A DNA stretch of 64,000 nucleotides from Ruminococcaceae bacterium UBA3818 (GCA_002369315.1 DFDW01000019.1:1-64000); one strand, 5' to 3'. Positions 24,935 to 34,829 are shown, counted from the first letter of the stretch. Made by a program: numbers and translations. Notes: a model not told the origin generated them from the sequence alone.

Positions 24935-25004
24935 AAAATAAACTGTGCGGCAGAATGCAGACAGAAATAAAATGCATTCCCCAATTCATAAAGGGGGTAA
25001 TAGT

Positions 25005-26453
25005 TTGAAGCTTTTTGACCTGATGAAAAATGTTCCGTTTACAGGAAACATAGAAAATCTGGAAATCGACCGGCTGACCAGCGACTCCAGGCAGATCACG
25101 CCGGGGTGCTTATTCGTCTGTATCGCAGGCGCCCGGTTTGACGGACACACCGTTGCCGGGCAGGTGCTGAAAGAAGGCGCCGCCGCAGTGGTCTGTGAGC
25201 GGGATCTGGGGCTGGACCGTCAGATTTTGGTATCGGACAGCCGGGAAGCCTACGGCATTTTGTGCAGTAATTTCTACGGAAATCCTGCTCAAAAACTGAA
25301 GCTGATCGGCATTACCGGCACCAACGGCAAAACCACCTGCACCTACCTGATCAAGCATATTCTGGAATCGGCTGGTAAAAAGGTGGGATTGATCGGTACG
25401 ATTCATAACGAGATCGGAGACATGGTCCTGCCGGCGAAAAATACCACGCCGGACCCGGGAGAGCTGCATGTGCTGTTTATGCGTATGGCCCAGGCCGGCT
25501 GCGAATATGTGGTGATGGAGACTTCTTCCCACGCACTGGACCAAAAGCGGCTGGCCGGATGCCGGTTTGCGGTAGGGGTTTTCACCAATCTGACCCAGGA
25601 TCATCTGGACTATCACGTCACCATGGAGAACTATTATCAGGCGAAGAAAAAGCTGTTCGATCTGTCCGACGCGGCCGTGATCAATATAGACGATGATTAC
25701 GGGCGCAGACTGTCGCAGGAAGTCTCCTGCCCGGTAACGACCTTTTCCATCCATGCGGATACAGCGGATTTTACCGCAAAGGATATCCGCCCCTCGGTGG
25801 ACTGCAACCGGTTTACCATCGTGGGAAACGCCCAAATCGGACGGGTCAGCTTTTCCATGCCGGGCGAATTCTCGGTGGCCAACGCGATGGCAGCCGGCGT
25901 GGCGGCGATGCTTTTGGGATTGGATATACAGCAGGTGTGCGACGGCTTGTCCGGCTGCCCGGGCATACCAGGGCGGACAGAGGTACTTCGGACGGATACG
26001 GATTTTACAGTCATCCGGGATTACGCCCACACGCCGGATGGCTTGGAGAAGGTGCTGCCTGCCTTGAAGCCATTTGTCAAAAACCGGCTGATGGTACTGT
26101 TTGGCTGTCCCGGGGAACGGGATCCTTCCAAACGAATCCATATGGCCGAAGCAGTGGCAAAGTATGCGGATTATATCATTTTGACCTCGGATAATCCCCG
26201 GCGGGAGGACCCGATCAAAATCATCGAGCAGGCGCTGCCCGGTTTTGCGGGAACGTCGGTCCCGTATGAAGTGATTCCGGACCGCTACAGCGCGATTGAA
26301 TGGGGATTGGCCCATGCCCAGCCCGGCGATGTGCTGGTGCTGGCAGGGAAAGGGCATGAGGATTATCAGGTATTGGGGTATGGCACCATCCATTTTGACG
26401 AGAGGGAAGTTGTGGCGCGGATTTTATCTGAGCAGCGCCAGCACAGGAAGTGA
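25005..26453 (+). CDS. murE: UDP-MurNAc-tripeptide synthetase MurE
   Basis: 482 residues with the Mur ligase triad: an N-terminal UDP-MurNAc-binding domain, a central ATPase with GITGTNGKTT (about 101-110) and a C-terminal domain. The motif DNPR in LTSDNPRREDP (about 395) is the marker of enzymes that add meso-diaminopimelate, so the stem peptide should contain DAP. TTG 25005 is the likely start, with AGGGGG ten bases upstream and LKLFDLMKNV matching the family N-terminus; the frame back to 24945 has no ribosome site. Confidence 0.94.
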   Translation: MKLFDLMKNVPFTGNIENLEIDRLTSDSRQITPGCLFVCIAGARFDGHTVAGQVLKEGAAAVVCERDLGLDRQILVSDSREAYGILCSNFYGNPAQKLKLIGITGTNGKTTCTYLIKHILESAGKKVGLIGTIHNEIGDMVLPAKNTTPDPGELHVLFMRMAQAGCEYVVMETSSHALDQKRLAGCRFAVGVFTNLTQDHLDYHVTMENYYQAKKKLFDLSDAAVINIDDDYGRRLSQEVSCPVTTFSIHADTADFTAKDIRPSVDCNRFTIVGNAQIGRVSFSMPGEFSVANAMAAGVAAMLLGLDIQQVCDGLSGCPGIPGRTEVLRTDTDFTVIRDYAHTPDGLEKVLPALKPFVKNRLMVLFGCPGERDPSKRIHMAEAVAKYADYIILTSDNPRREDPIKIIEQALPGFAGTSVPYEVIPDRYSAIEWGLAHAQPGDVLVLAGKGHEDYQVLGYGTIHFDEREVVARILSEQRQHRK

Positions 26454-26462
26454 GGGAGTGTT

Positions 26463-27821
26463 TTGAGCGGCTATTCCTTAAGCGAGATCAGCGAGTGGAT
26501 CTGCGCGGATAAAAAATTGTTTGGCACCGTAAACGAAATTGTGACCGACTCCAGAAAAATCACCCCTGGATGTCTGTTTATCGCATTGGAAGGCGAGTTC
26601 TTCGATGGGCATCGTTTTATTGCCGAAGCGCTGGAAAAAGGCGCGGCCGCGGCGGTGGCGCACAAAAAGGGCGAAGAACCTGCGGAAAAGACCCTGTATG
26701 TAGGAAATACCGAGCGGGCGCTGCGGGCGTTGGCCCGGCTGCACCGGATTAAAATCGACCCGGTGGCAATCGGCGTTACCGGCAGCGTGGGAAAAACCAC
26801 TACCCGGGAGATGATCGCGGCAGTGGTGCGGCAGAAGTATCACACGCTGACAACCAAAGAGAATCTCAACAATAACATCGGGATGCCCCAGACCTTGCTG
26901 GAGCTGACCCCGGCGCATCAGGCGGCGGTGATCGAAATGGGTATGACCGCCTTGGGTGAAATTGAGGAACTGGCTACCACGTTGCTGCCGCAAATCGGTG
27001 TGATCACCAATATCGGCGTTTCCCACATGGAGCGGCTGGGGAGCCAGCAAAATATTCGCCGCGCCAAGCTGGAGATCGTGCAGGGCCTGCGGGAAGGCGC
27101 GCCTTTGCTGCTCAACGGAGACGACCCCTTGCTCTGGGGATATGAAAACCCAGATCTCAAAGTGATATTTTACGGCATTGAAAATAAAGACTGCCAGATC
27201 ACGGCAAAGGATCTGGTTGTCCTGATGGGAAGCACTACCTTCACCATCTGCTATCAGGGCGAAAAATACGCGGCGCATATTCCCTGTATGGGCCGGCATA
27301 ATGTGCTCAATGCGCTGGCGGCGTTCGGCGTGGGCGTCTGCCTGGGGATGGAGCCTAAGGAAGCGGCTGCGGCGCTGGAAAAATATCAGGTGACCGGCTG
27401 GCGGCAGAAGATCACACCTTTCCATGGCTTTACCGTCGTGGAGGACTGCTATAACGCAGGGCCGGAATCGATGAAGGCAGCGCTGACGACATTGGCGGGG
27501 ATGCCCTGTACCGGCCGGCGGATCGCCGTGCTGGCAGATATGCTGGAACTGGGACATCTGTCACAGCAGGCGCATCAAATGATTGGCCAGCTGGCGGGAC
27601 AAACGCATTTGGACGCGGTCTACGCCTATGGAGAGATGGCAAAACTGATTGTGGAAGAAGCCAAAAATGCAGGCGTTCCAGATGCAGTCTGGTTCTCACA
27701 AAAGCAGGCGTTGACAGACCATGTGCTTTCTCAAGTGCAGAAGGGTGATATCCTCTGGGTGAAAGGCAGCCATGGAATGGCGCTGGAGACCTTGGTGGAA
27801 GCGATTTATCAGCAGGCTTAA
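26463..27821 (+). CDS. murF: UDP-MurNAc-tripeptide-D-Ala-D-Ala ligase MurF
   Basis: 452 residues. P-loop GVTGSVGKTTTREM near 103, the Mur ligase motif EMGM after it, NAGPESMKAAL and RRIAVLADMLELG in the last third. MurF attaches D-Ala-D-Ala, supplied by the ddl product encoded at 49.9-50.9 kb. Translation begins at TTG 26463, nine bases after the murE stop, with GAGGGAG ahead of it. Confidence 0.94.
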   Translation: MSGYSLSEISEWICADKKLFGTVNEIVTDSRKITPGCLFIALEGEFFDGHRFIAEALEKGAAAAVAHKKGEEPAEKTLYVGNTERALRALARLHRIKIDPVAIGVTGSVGKTTTREMIAAVVRQKYHTLTTKENLNNNIGMPQTLLELTPAHQAAVIEMGMTALGEIEELATTLLPQIGVITNIGVSHMERLGSQQNIRRAKLEIVQGLREGAPLLLNGDDPLLWGYENPDLKVIFYGIENKDCQITAKDLVVLMGSTTFTICYQGEKYAAHIPCMGRHNVLNALAAFGVGVCLGMEPKEAAAALEKYQVTGWRQKITPFHGFTVVEDCYNAGPESMKAALTTLAGMPCTGRRIAVLADMLELGHLSQQAHQMIGQLAGQTHLDAVYAYGEMAKLIVEEAKNAGVPDAVWFSQKQALTDHVLSQVQKGDILWVKGSHGMALETLVEAIYQQA

Positions 27822-27882
27822 AACCTGATATCCCGCAGTCAATGACAACATGCTGCAGCGGGGCGGCGGATAGGGGCGTATT

Positions 27883-28893
27883 ATGAGGACGTTTATCATT
27901 TTGATGACAGCATTACTGGCGTTTGGCATTACCGCTTTGATGGGATTCTGGCTGATTCCGCTGCTGCGAAAAGTGAAATATGGTCAGACGATTCTGGATA
28001 TCGGGCCGGTGTGGCACAAAAATAAACAGGGTACACCCACCATGGGCGGATTTCTGTTCATTGCCGGTGTGCTGGTTTCGGTTACCGTCGGATATCTGGT
28101 CTATATGACTGCAGGCGGCGGGGAAAACGAGATTTCTCCGATCTTTGGCACCCGGCTGCTTGCCGGAGTGGTCATGGCGCTGGCATTCGCCTTTTTAGGC
28201 TTTGTAGACGACTATATCAAGGTAGTTAAAAAAAGAAATTTAGGCCTTACCGCGGGACAAAAAATGATCATGCAGATTCTGATTGCAGCCATTTATCTGA
28301 TTATTCTTTATCTGGCGGGGGATACTTCCACTGTGCTGTGGATTCCTTTTATCGGCAGTTTGGAGCTGGGCTTGTTTTATTATCCGATCGCGCTGTTTAT
28401 CCTGATCGTGGGAACGGCCAACGCGGTGAACCTGACCGACGGCATCGACGGTTTGGCAAGTTCGGTGACTTTTGTGGCATCGCTGGGATTTATGATCATA
28501 GCGGCTCTGCTGTCAGTTTATGAAATGCAGCTTCTTGCGGTGGCGGTAGCCGGCTCGATGCTGGGCTTTTTGGTGTGGAATTTCCACCCGGCCAAGGTCT
28601 TTATGGGGGATACCGGTTCCATGTTCCTGGGGGGACTGGTCGTAGCCATGGCTTTTGGATTGGGCTTGCCGTTTTTAATCGCTATGATAGGGATCATCTA
28701 TTTGGTTGAGACTCTTTCCGTTATGCTGCAGGTAGCTTCTTTCAAGCTCACCGGCAAGCGGATTTTTAAGATGAGCCCCATCCATCATCATTTTGAGATG
28801 AGCGGCTGGAGCGAAGTAAAGATCGTAGGGGTATTTTCTTTGGTCACCGCAGTGGGCTGTGCGCTGGCTGTTTGGTGGATCGTGTCGTTATAA
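27883..28893 (+). CDS. mraY: Phospho-MurNAc-pentapeptide transferase MraY
   Basis: 336 residues, ten transmembrane helices. It transfers phospho-MurNAc-pentapeptide to undecaprenyl phosphate to form lipid I at the inner membrane face. Signature stretches are HKNKQGTPTMGG near 45, FVDDYIKVVKKRN (catalytic Asp pair), NAVNLTDGIDGLA and FMGDTGSM, with the C-terminal MSPIHHHFEMSGW histidines. murD, which usually follows, is missing from this position. Confidence 0.96.
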   Translation: MRTFIILMTALLAFGITALMGFWLIPLLRKVKYGQTILDIGPVWHKNKQGTPTMGGFLFIAGVLVSVTVGYLVYMTAGGGENEISPIFGTRLLAGVVMALAFAFLGFVDDYIKVVKKRNLGLTAGQKMIMQILIAAIYLIILYLAGDTSTVLWIPFIGSLELGLFYYPIALFILIVGTANAVNLTDGIDGLASSVTFVASLGFMIIAALLSVYEMQLLAVAVAGSMLGFLVWNFHPAKVFMGDTGSMFLGGLVVAMAFGLGLPFLIAMIGIIYLVETLSVMLQVASFKLTGKRIFKMSPIHHHFEMSGWSEVKIVGVFSLVTAVGCALAVWWIVSL

Positions 28894-28924
28894 GGGGATT
28901 TTATCTGAAAAGAGGGAAGCTTGG

Positions 28925-30073
28925 ATGGTGCAAAAACAGAACGCACAAAGCAAAAAGCCGCGTCCGACGGGCAGAGGCAATCTGGACGTTACCTTTTTGG
29001 TATTGGTCCTTCTCCTGCTGACGTTTGGCCTGATTATGCTTTTCTCTGCCAGCTATGCTTACGCTTATTACCATGATAATGACAGTTTTTACTATATCAA
29101 AAAGCAGATGATCTTTGCGGTGGCCGGGATTGTCGCCATGATCGTAGCGGCTAATTTTGATTATCGCTATTGGCAAAAACTTGCTGTCCCGGTAATGGGC
29201 GTTGCGATTCTGCTGTTGATCGTGGTGCTGTTTATGCCTAAAATTGCAGGCGTGCACCGATGGATCCCCATTGGAAATTTAACCACGTTCCAGCCATCGG
29301 AAATCGCTAAATTCGCAGTTGTTATCCTATTCGCCAAAATGGTCACGATGTATGGGGATAAGATGAAAACGCTCCGGTACGGGATACTGCCGTTCATGAT
29401 CGTGCTGGGCGTGATCGCCGGCCTGATGGTTTTGGAACCGCATCTGTCCGGAACCATTCTGATCGTTACCATCGGCGTTGTGATGATGTTTGTAGGCGGC
29501 GTTGATCTGAAATGGTTTGCGCTGGGCGTTGGCCTGCTGGCCGCCGGCATCGTAGTCGTGGTTATGATCCCCGGTATCATCGAATACGCGCAGTCCCGTT
29601 TGGAATATTGGCTGGACCCGTTTGCCGATCCGCAGGGCAAGGGGTTTCAGACCATTCAGTCGTTGCTGGCCATCGGCTCCGGCGGCGTAATGGGGCTGGG
29701 CCTGGGGAACTCCCGGCAGAAATACCTTTATATCCCCGAACCGCAGAACGACTTCGTGTTTTCCATTGTCTGCGAGGAGCTGGGCTTGGTCGGAGCGTCT
29801 ATCATTGTTATTTTGTTTGCGCTTTTGGTATGGCGCGGCTATGTAATCGCCATCCGCGCAAAAGATAAATTTGGGACGATGTTGGCGGTAGGGCTTACCA
29901 CGCAGGTTGGCCTGCAGGCGCTTTTGAATATTGCCGTTGTCACCAATACCATCCCCAATACCGGCATCAGCCTGCCGTTCTTCTCATACGGCGGCACGGC
30001 GCTGATGATGCTGTTGGCCCAGATGGGAGTTATTTTATCCGTTTCCCGGCGCGCGGCGTTGGAAAAACAATGA
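28925..30073 (+). CDS. ftsW: SEDS peptidoglycan glycosyltransferase FtsW/SpoVE
   Basis: 382 residues with about ten transmembrane helices. The N-terminal cytosolic tail is basic. Family motifs include GVHRWIPIGNLTTFQPSEIAK, LEPHLSGT, PEPQNDFVFSIVCEELG and the C-terminal PNTGISLPFFSYGGTA. SEDS proteins polymerise lipid II and pair with a class B PBP, here encoded six genes upstream in the same cluster. ATG 28925 has AGAGGGAAG upstream. RodA is the paralogue to exclude; location in dcw favours FtsW. Confidence 0.92.
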   Translation: MVQKQNAQSKKPRPTGRGNLDVTFLVLVLLLLTFGLIMLFSASYAYAYYHDNDSFYYIKKQMIFAVAGIVAMIVAANFDYRYWQKLAVPVMGVAILLLIVVLFMPKIAGVHRWIPIGNLTTFQPSEIAKFAVVILFAKMVTMYGDKMKTLRYGILPFMIVLGVIAGLMVLEPHLSGTILIVTIGVVMMFVGGVDLKWFALGVGLLAAGIVVVVMIPGIIEYAQSRLEYWLDPFADPQGKGFQTIQSLLAIGSGGVMGLGLGNSRQKYLYIPEPQNDFVFSIVCEELGLVGASIIVILFALLVWRGYVIAIRAKDKFGTMLAVGLTTQVGLQALLNIAVVTNTIPNTGISLPFFSYGGTALMMLLAQMGVILSVSRRAALEKQ

Positions 30074-30087
30074 GGAGGATAAATTGT

Positions 30088-31215
30088 ATGCGGGTTTTAT
30101 TTGTCTGCGGCGGAACAGGAGGGCACATCAATCCGGCGCTGGCGGTGGCCGGTTACCTGAAAAAACAGCAGCCCAACGCTCAGGTTCTGTTTGCGGGCAG
30201 CCCTCTGGGGATGGAGGCCGGCTTGGTGCCCAAAGCGGGATTTGATTTTGCCCCCATCAAGGTAAAAGGGTTTCAGCGTCAGCTCAGCTGGCGCAATCTG
30301 AAAAATAATATGATGGCAGTGGTCTATCTCACCACATCGGGGTACCGTTCCCGGCAAATTTTACGGGAGTTTCGCCCGGATGTGGTGATGGGTACCGGCG
30401 GCTATGTCAGCGGACCGCTGGTTCGTCAGGCGGCCAAAATGGGAATTCCCACGCTGACCCATGAGCAGAACGCTTTTCCCGGCGTGACCACCAAGCTGTT
30501 AAGCAAATATGTGGACCGCGTGATGCTGGCGGTGCCGGAGGCAAAAAAATATCTGAATCCCAATGCCCACTTTGTTGTGACCGGCAATCCGGTGCGGGAG
30601 GCGTTTTTTACCGCGGACCGGAATGCCGTGCGGAAAAAGATGGGCCTGGAGGAAAAAATCTGCGTGCTGTCTTTTGGCGGCAGTTTGGGCGCACGGCGGG
30701 TCAATGAGGCCATGGCGGAGTTGATCGCCCATAATCAGAACAACCCCAATATTTTTCATATCCATGCCACAGGAGCATACGGCACGGAACTTTTCCCGCA
30801 GCTTTTAAAGGAAAAAGGAATTACAAATAGTAAAACAAATCCAAATTTGGACATAAGGGAGTATATTTACGACATGCCCGAATGCTTTGCCGCGGCAGAT
30901 CTGGTGATCGGGCGGTCCGGCGCCAGCACGCTGAGCGAACTGGAGGCGGCAGGCAAAGCATCGATTCTGATTCCGTCTCCCAATGTGGCGGAGAATCATC
31001 AATACCATAACGCCATGACACTGGTGCGAAAAGATGCGGCGGTAGTGATAGAAGAAAAAGATTTGACCGGGAAGCGGCTGTGCGATGCGTTCGACCGGCT
31101 GTTCGCCGATCCTGAAAGGCTGCGCCGCCTTGGGGAAAATGCGGCCAGTCTTGCCATCAATGACGCGAACGACCGCATTTATCGCCAGATCATCGAACTG
31201 GCATCGAAACAATAG
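30088..31215 (+). CDS. murG: UDP-GlcNAc:lipid I N-acetylglucosaminyltransferase MurG
   Basis: 375 residues, GT28 GT-B fold. The first glycine loop is GGTGGHINPA, TGGYVSGP and HEQNAFPG follow, and the donor site is in LVIGRSGASTLSELEAAGKASILIPSP. It completes lipid II on the cytosolic face. ATG 30088 has AGGAGG nine bases upstream, and 14 bases separate it from the ftsW stop. Confidence 0.95.
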   Translation: MRVLFVCGGTGGHINPALAVAGYLKKQQPNAQVLFAGSPLGMEAGLVPKAGFDFAPIKVKGFQRQLSWRNLKNNMMAVVYLTTSGYRSRQILREFRPDVVMGTGGYVSGPLVRQAAKMGIPTLTHEQNAFPGVTTKLLSKYVDRVMLAVPEAKKYLNPNAHFVVTGNPVREAFFTADRNAVRKKMGLEEKICVLSFGGSLGARRVNEAMAELIAHNQNNPNIFHIHATGAYGTELFPQLLKEKGITNSKTNPNLDIREYIYDMPECFAAADLVIGRSGASTLSELEAAGKASILIPSPNVAENHQYHNAMTLVRKDAAVVIEEKDLTGKRLCDAFDRLFADPERLRRLGENAASLAINDANDRIYRQIIELASKQ

Positions 31216-31308
31216 AGCCTATCCGTTTGCCTTTCACCGAAAGCACCCAGACGCATATGATGAAATGAACCGCTCCGACGGATTTTTCATCAGAAAGGAT
31301 GGGCGTTT

Positions 31309-32562
31309 ATGGATAGATATGAGATTACAGGCGGCCGGCGCCTGGCCGGGGAGCTTCGTGTCCAAGGCGCAAAAAACAGTATTTTACCGATTTTGGCAGC
31401 AACGGTTCTTACCAAAGGCCAATGCGCCATACATAATTGTCCGGACCTTTCGGACACAGCATTGACCATTGATATCCTGCGCACGCTGGGGTGCAGGGCC
31501 GATTGGCGGCAGGGAAGTATTTTCGTGGATGCCGGTGGACTGTCCCATTTGGAGCTTCCCGGGGAGCTGACCGGAAAAATCCGATCCTCCATCGTCTTTC
31601 TGGGACCGCTGCTTGCGCGGTGCGGATGGGTAAAAATCGCCTATCCCGGCGGGTGCCGGCTGGGGCCTCGTCCCATTGACCTGCATTTGGATGGACTTCG
31701 GCAGATGGGCGCTTTTGTGAAAGAAGAAGAACAGCACCTTCTTTGCCGTGTGCCGGAGGGATTAAAAGGCGCCCGAATCATTTTATCCTTTCCCAGCGTA
31801 GGCGCTACAGAAAATCTGATGATGGCGGCGGTACTTGCAAAAGGAAGAACAACGCTGATCAACTGCGCCTGCGAGCCGGAGATTGTAGACCTGGCAAATT
31901 TTTTGAACCGCTGCGGCGCCAAAATCTACGGCGCAGGAGAGAATACGATTGAAATCGACGGAGTCTGTGTACTGCACGGATGTGAGCATATTATTATTGG
32001 GGACCGGATTGCAGCCGCCACCTATCTGGCTGCCGCGTCGATGACCGGCGGAGAAATCACGGTTTCCGGCATTGAACCGGAGAATCTGATGTCAATGTTG
32101 GCGGCGCTGCAAAAAGCCGGCAATGAAGTTGTTTGGGAAAAGAACCGCTGTTTTTTAAAAGCGCCGGATCATCTCCGGGCGCTTGCGCAGGTGAGAACAA
32201 TGCCTTATCCGGGGTTCCCGACCGACGGGCTGCCGCTTTTTTTGTCATTGGCTGCCGTTTCCCGGGGAACCAGCGTTTTTGTGGAAAATATTTTTGAAAA
32301 TCGATACAGCAGTATTCCTTGTCTGCAGAGAATGGGCGCATCTATCCGGCAGGAGGGAAAGGTCGCCGTGGTAGAAGGCTGCGCTCTTTTGCACGGCGCG
32401 GATGTTTGTGCGGAAGATTTGCGCGGCGGCGCGGGGCTGGTGCTGGCGGCACTGGCGGCCCAGGGCGTTAGCCATGTTGAGGGAATTGAATGGATTGAGC
32501 GGGGATATGAGTATTTCTGCGAAAATTTGACGGCGCTGGGCGCCGAAATCCGGAAAAAATAA
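31309..32562 (+). CDS. murA: UDP-N-acetylglucosamine 1-carboxyvinyltransferase (MurA type)
   Basis: 417 residues of EPSP-synthase-like fold. Conserved residues: Lys-Asn in QGAKNSILP, the fosfomycin-target Cys in GGCRLGPRPIDLH, Asp in FPTDG and Arg in IERGYE. It starts the muramic acid pathway from UDP-GlcNAc and phosphoenolpyruvate. The segment usually read as PTDMQ is PTDGL here, a departure at the substrate loop. murA inside the dcw cluster, between murG and ftsQ, is less common; a second murA elsewhere in the genome is likely for a clostridium. Confidence 0.88.
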   Translation: MDRYEITGGRRLAGELRVQGAKNSILPILAATVLTKGQCAIHNCPDLSDTALTIDILRTLGCRADWRQGSIFVDAGGLSHLELPGELTGKIRSSIVFLGPLLARCGWVKIAYPGGCRLGPRPIDLHLDGLRQMGAFVKEEEQHLLCRVPEGLKGARIILSFPSVGATENLMMAAVLAKGRTTLINCACEPEIVDLANFLNRCGAKIYGAGENTIEIDGVCVLHGCEHIIIGDRIAAATYLAAASMTGGEITVSGIEPENLMSMLAALQKAGNEVVWEKNRCFLKAPDHLRALAQVRTMPYPGFPTDGLPLFLSLAAVSRGTSVFVENIFENRYSSIPCLQRMGASIRQEGKVAVVEGCALLHGADVCAEDLRGGAGLVLAALAAQGVSHVEGIEWIERGYEYFCENLTALGAEIRKK

Positions 32563-32576
32563 AAGGCGGGAACAAA

Positions 32577-33515
32577 ATGAGCCAAGAGAAGAACAAAAGG
32601 AGAAAAACGCGCCGTGCCGCCGGGCAGGCGCCGGAACGGCAGAAGCGCCGCCGTCGTAAGGGAAACAACATCCTATGGTATCTGTTGATTTTGGTTTTTA
32701 TGGTCACGACGACGATTATTTTGACCACTACCGTCTTTTTTAAGATTAAAAATATCACCGTTACCGGAAATGAGCATTATGATAATCGGTCTTTGATCCT
32801 TTCTTCCGGCATTTTGCTGGAGGAGAATATGTTCCGCCTGAAGGATGAGCAGATCAAGGAAAAGCTGGTAGAAGAATACAGTTATATTTCGAAAGTAAAG
32901 ATCCGCAGAAAACTGCCGGATACGATCGTCCTGGAGATCACGGAGGCTACTCCCATCGGCGCGATTGACGCCGGAGCCGGATATACGCTGATCAGCGAAG
33001 AAGGGCGGGTGCTGGAGTGCAACACGCCGGTCTTGCCGGAGGAAATGCCGATTGTGATGGGGTTTTCGGAAGAAACGCCGGAGCAGGGCAGTTATTTGAG
33101 TGAAATGGATTCTGATAACGTAAAAAGAATGCAGATGGTAATGAAAGCGGCGGAAAAAACCGGGTTTTCTTATTTTAACATCATCGACCTTTCGGATCCG
33201 TACGATTTGAAGCTGTATTACCAGGAGGTGTTTGAAATCATCCTGGGCACCGACAGCAATCTGGAATACAAAATGGAATTGATTTTAAAGGTGATTGAAA
33301 CGCAGAATCTGCTTACCGGTTTCCGCGGGACGATTGACGCTTCTTATGAGGGGGAAGTCTGGACCAGACCGTCCGGCAGTGTGGCAATACCCGATTACAG
33401 CAGCCAGCTTTCGAATGATGCCGCCGATCCGGCCGGCGATGACGGTTCTACCAGCGATAGTGGTTCCGCGACCAGTCAACCCGAAGATAACGGGTTTTCC
33501 GTTGGGGCCGCTTAA
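32577..33515 (+). CDS. ftsQ: Cell division protein FtsQ/DivIB
   Basis: 312 residues: a strongly basic cytoplasmic tail (RRKTRRAAGQ...RRRRK), one transmembrane helix (about 32-55), a POTRA domain beginning FKIKNITVTGNEHY and a beta domain. The last ~45 residues are low-complexity, rich in Ser/Asp/Gly/Thr. FtsQ/DivIB links FtsL and the septal synthase. The position before ftsZ is canonical, though ftsA is absent between them. Confidence 0.9.
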   Translation: MSQEKNKRRKTRRAAGQAPERQKRRRRKGNNILWYLLILVFMVTTTIILTTTVFFKIKNITVTGNEHYDNRSLILSSGILLEENMFRLKDEQIKEKLVEEYSYISKVKIRRKLPDTIVLEITEATPIGAIDAGAGYTLISEEGRVLECNTPVLPEEMPIVMGFSEETPEQGSYLSEMDSDNVKRMQMVMKAAEKTGFSYFNIIDLSDPYDLKLYYQEVFEIILGTDSNLEYKMELILKVIETQNLLTGFRGTIDASYEGEVWTRPSGSVAIPDYSSQLSNDAADPAGDDGSTSDSGSATSQPEDNGFSVGAA

Positions 33516-33580
33516 GAGGAAAATGCACTGGGAATTTTTCTCAAAAGAGCAAAAAACCGGCGAAATCCGGGAATTCGCTA

Positions 33581-33609
33581 TTGAACTGGACAGAAAAAAA
33601 TGGTACATT
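33581..33609 (+). promoter_or_regulatory. Probable promoter for ftsZ
   Basis: TTGAAC (33581-33586), a 17-base spacer and TACATT (33604-33609) in an AT-rich 190-base gap. It would give ftsZ a separate, stronger transcript. Confidence 0.5.
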
Positions 33610-33713
33610 AAAATAGAAAAAGTAAAGTTTATTTTAAGTAAAAGCAAAATATAGAGCGAGTCACTTCTTGAAGCTCTTGTCGGGGATAAAAGAAAACTTA
33701 GGAGGAAATGAAA

Positions 33714-34829
33714 ATGCTCATGAATTTTGAAATTGATAACTACGTCGATAAAGGCGTTGCCATCAAAGTAGTCGGCGTCGGCGGCGGCGGCGGTAACGCA
33801 GTAAACCGGATGATTGCCTCCGGAATGCAAAGCGTAGAGTTTCTTTCGCTGAATACAGACAGCCAGGTTCTTTCCTCCTCCAACGCGGCGCAAAAAATAC
33901 AGATCGGCGCGAAATCTACCCGCGGTAAGGGCGCCGGCGGGCATCCGGAAATTGGGCAGAAAGCGGCAGAAGAAAGCCGGGATGAGATCGCCGCCGCGCT
34001 GAAAGGCACCGATATGCTGTTTGTTGCGGCCGGTATGGGCGGCGGCACCGGAACCGGCGCTGCTCCGATTGTAGCGCAGATTGCCAAAGAAATGGGAATT
34101 TTGACCGTCGGCATCGTGACGAAACCCTTTGCTTTCGAGGGACGCAGACGAATGGAGCAGGCCGAAATGGGTATTTTGGCCCTGCGGGAGCATGTGGATG
34201 CTTTGGTAGTGGTCCCCAATGAAAAGCTCAAATATTTGTCGGATACGAAAATTACGCTGGTCAATGCATTTGAAGTGGCGGACGATGTCCTGCGCCATGG
34301 CGTGCAGAGTATTTCCGATTTGATCAATATCCCGGGGCTGATCAACCTGGACTTTGCGGACGTTACGGCAGTGATGAAAGACGCAGGACAGGCTCATATG
34401 GGTGTTGGCCGCGCTTCCGGCAAGGACAAGGCTGCCGACGCTGCTACGGCCGCGATTTCCAGCCCGCTTTTGGAAACGTCCATCAACGGCGCAAAAGGTG
34501 TGATCATCAATATTATTGCGTCTCCGGATATCAGCCTGGAGGATGTGGATTTGGCCTCCAGCATGGTGCGGGATGTAGCCCATCCGGACGCAAATATCAT
34601 TTGGGGCGCAGCGCTTGACCCATCCTTTAACGATGAGATGCAGGTTACTGTTATCGCCACGAATTTTGAGACGGAGGAACCTTTCCGTCAGGAGAAAAAG
34701 GTGCAGGAAGAAAAAGAGGAAGAGAAAGATCCGGCCGCTGCCCTTTTGAAGACGCTGAAATTCGGCGACGAAGAAGAAAAGCAGGAAATCGACGATTTCG
34801 AAGTGATCCGCAAAATCTTTGACCGTTAA
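33714..34829 (+). CDS. ftsZ: Cell division GTPase FtsZ
   Basis: 371 residues. GGGGGNAVNRM near the N-terminus and the tubulin signature GGGTGTGAAP (about 108) bind GTP, and the T7 synergy loop NLDFADV completes the catalytic site in the filament. After a charged linker the C-terminal peptide is DDFEVIRKIFDR, the site for membrane tethers. No ftsA is adjacent, so SepF or a distant ftsA would anchor the ring. Start 33714 was chosen for its spacing from AGGAGG; an ATG six bases earlier is possible. Confidence 0.96.
   Translation: MLMNFEIDNYVDKGVAIKVVGVGGGGGNAVNRMIASGMQSVEFLSLNTDSQVLSSSNAAQKIQIGAKSTRGKGAGGHPEIGQKAAEESRDEIAAALKGTDMLFVAAGMGGGTGTGAAPIVAQIAKEMGILTVGIVTKPFAFEGRRRMEQAEMGILALREHVDALVVVPNEKLKYLSDTKITLVNAFEVADDVLRHGVQSISDLINIPGLINLDFADVTAVMKDAGQAHMGVGRASGKDKAADAATAAISSPLLETSINGAKGVIINIIASPDISLEDVDLASSMVRDVAHPDANIIWGAALDPSFNDEMQVTVIATNFETEEPFRQEKKVQEEKEEEKDPAAALLKTLKFGDEEEKQEIDDFEVIRKIFDR

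Noticed and set aside
25110..26393. 427-codon minus-strand frame across murE
   Set aside because: A shadow frame of a clearly conserved gene; no ribosome site or recognisable domain.
33285..34583. 432-codon minus-strand frame across ftsQ and ftsZ
   Set aside because: Antisense shadow of highly conserved genes, no domain recognised.
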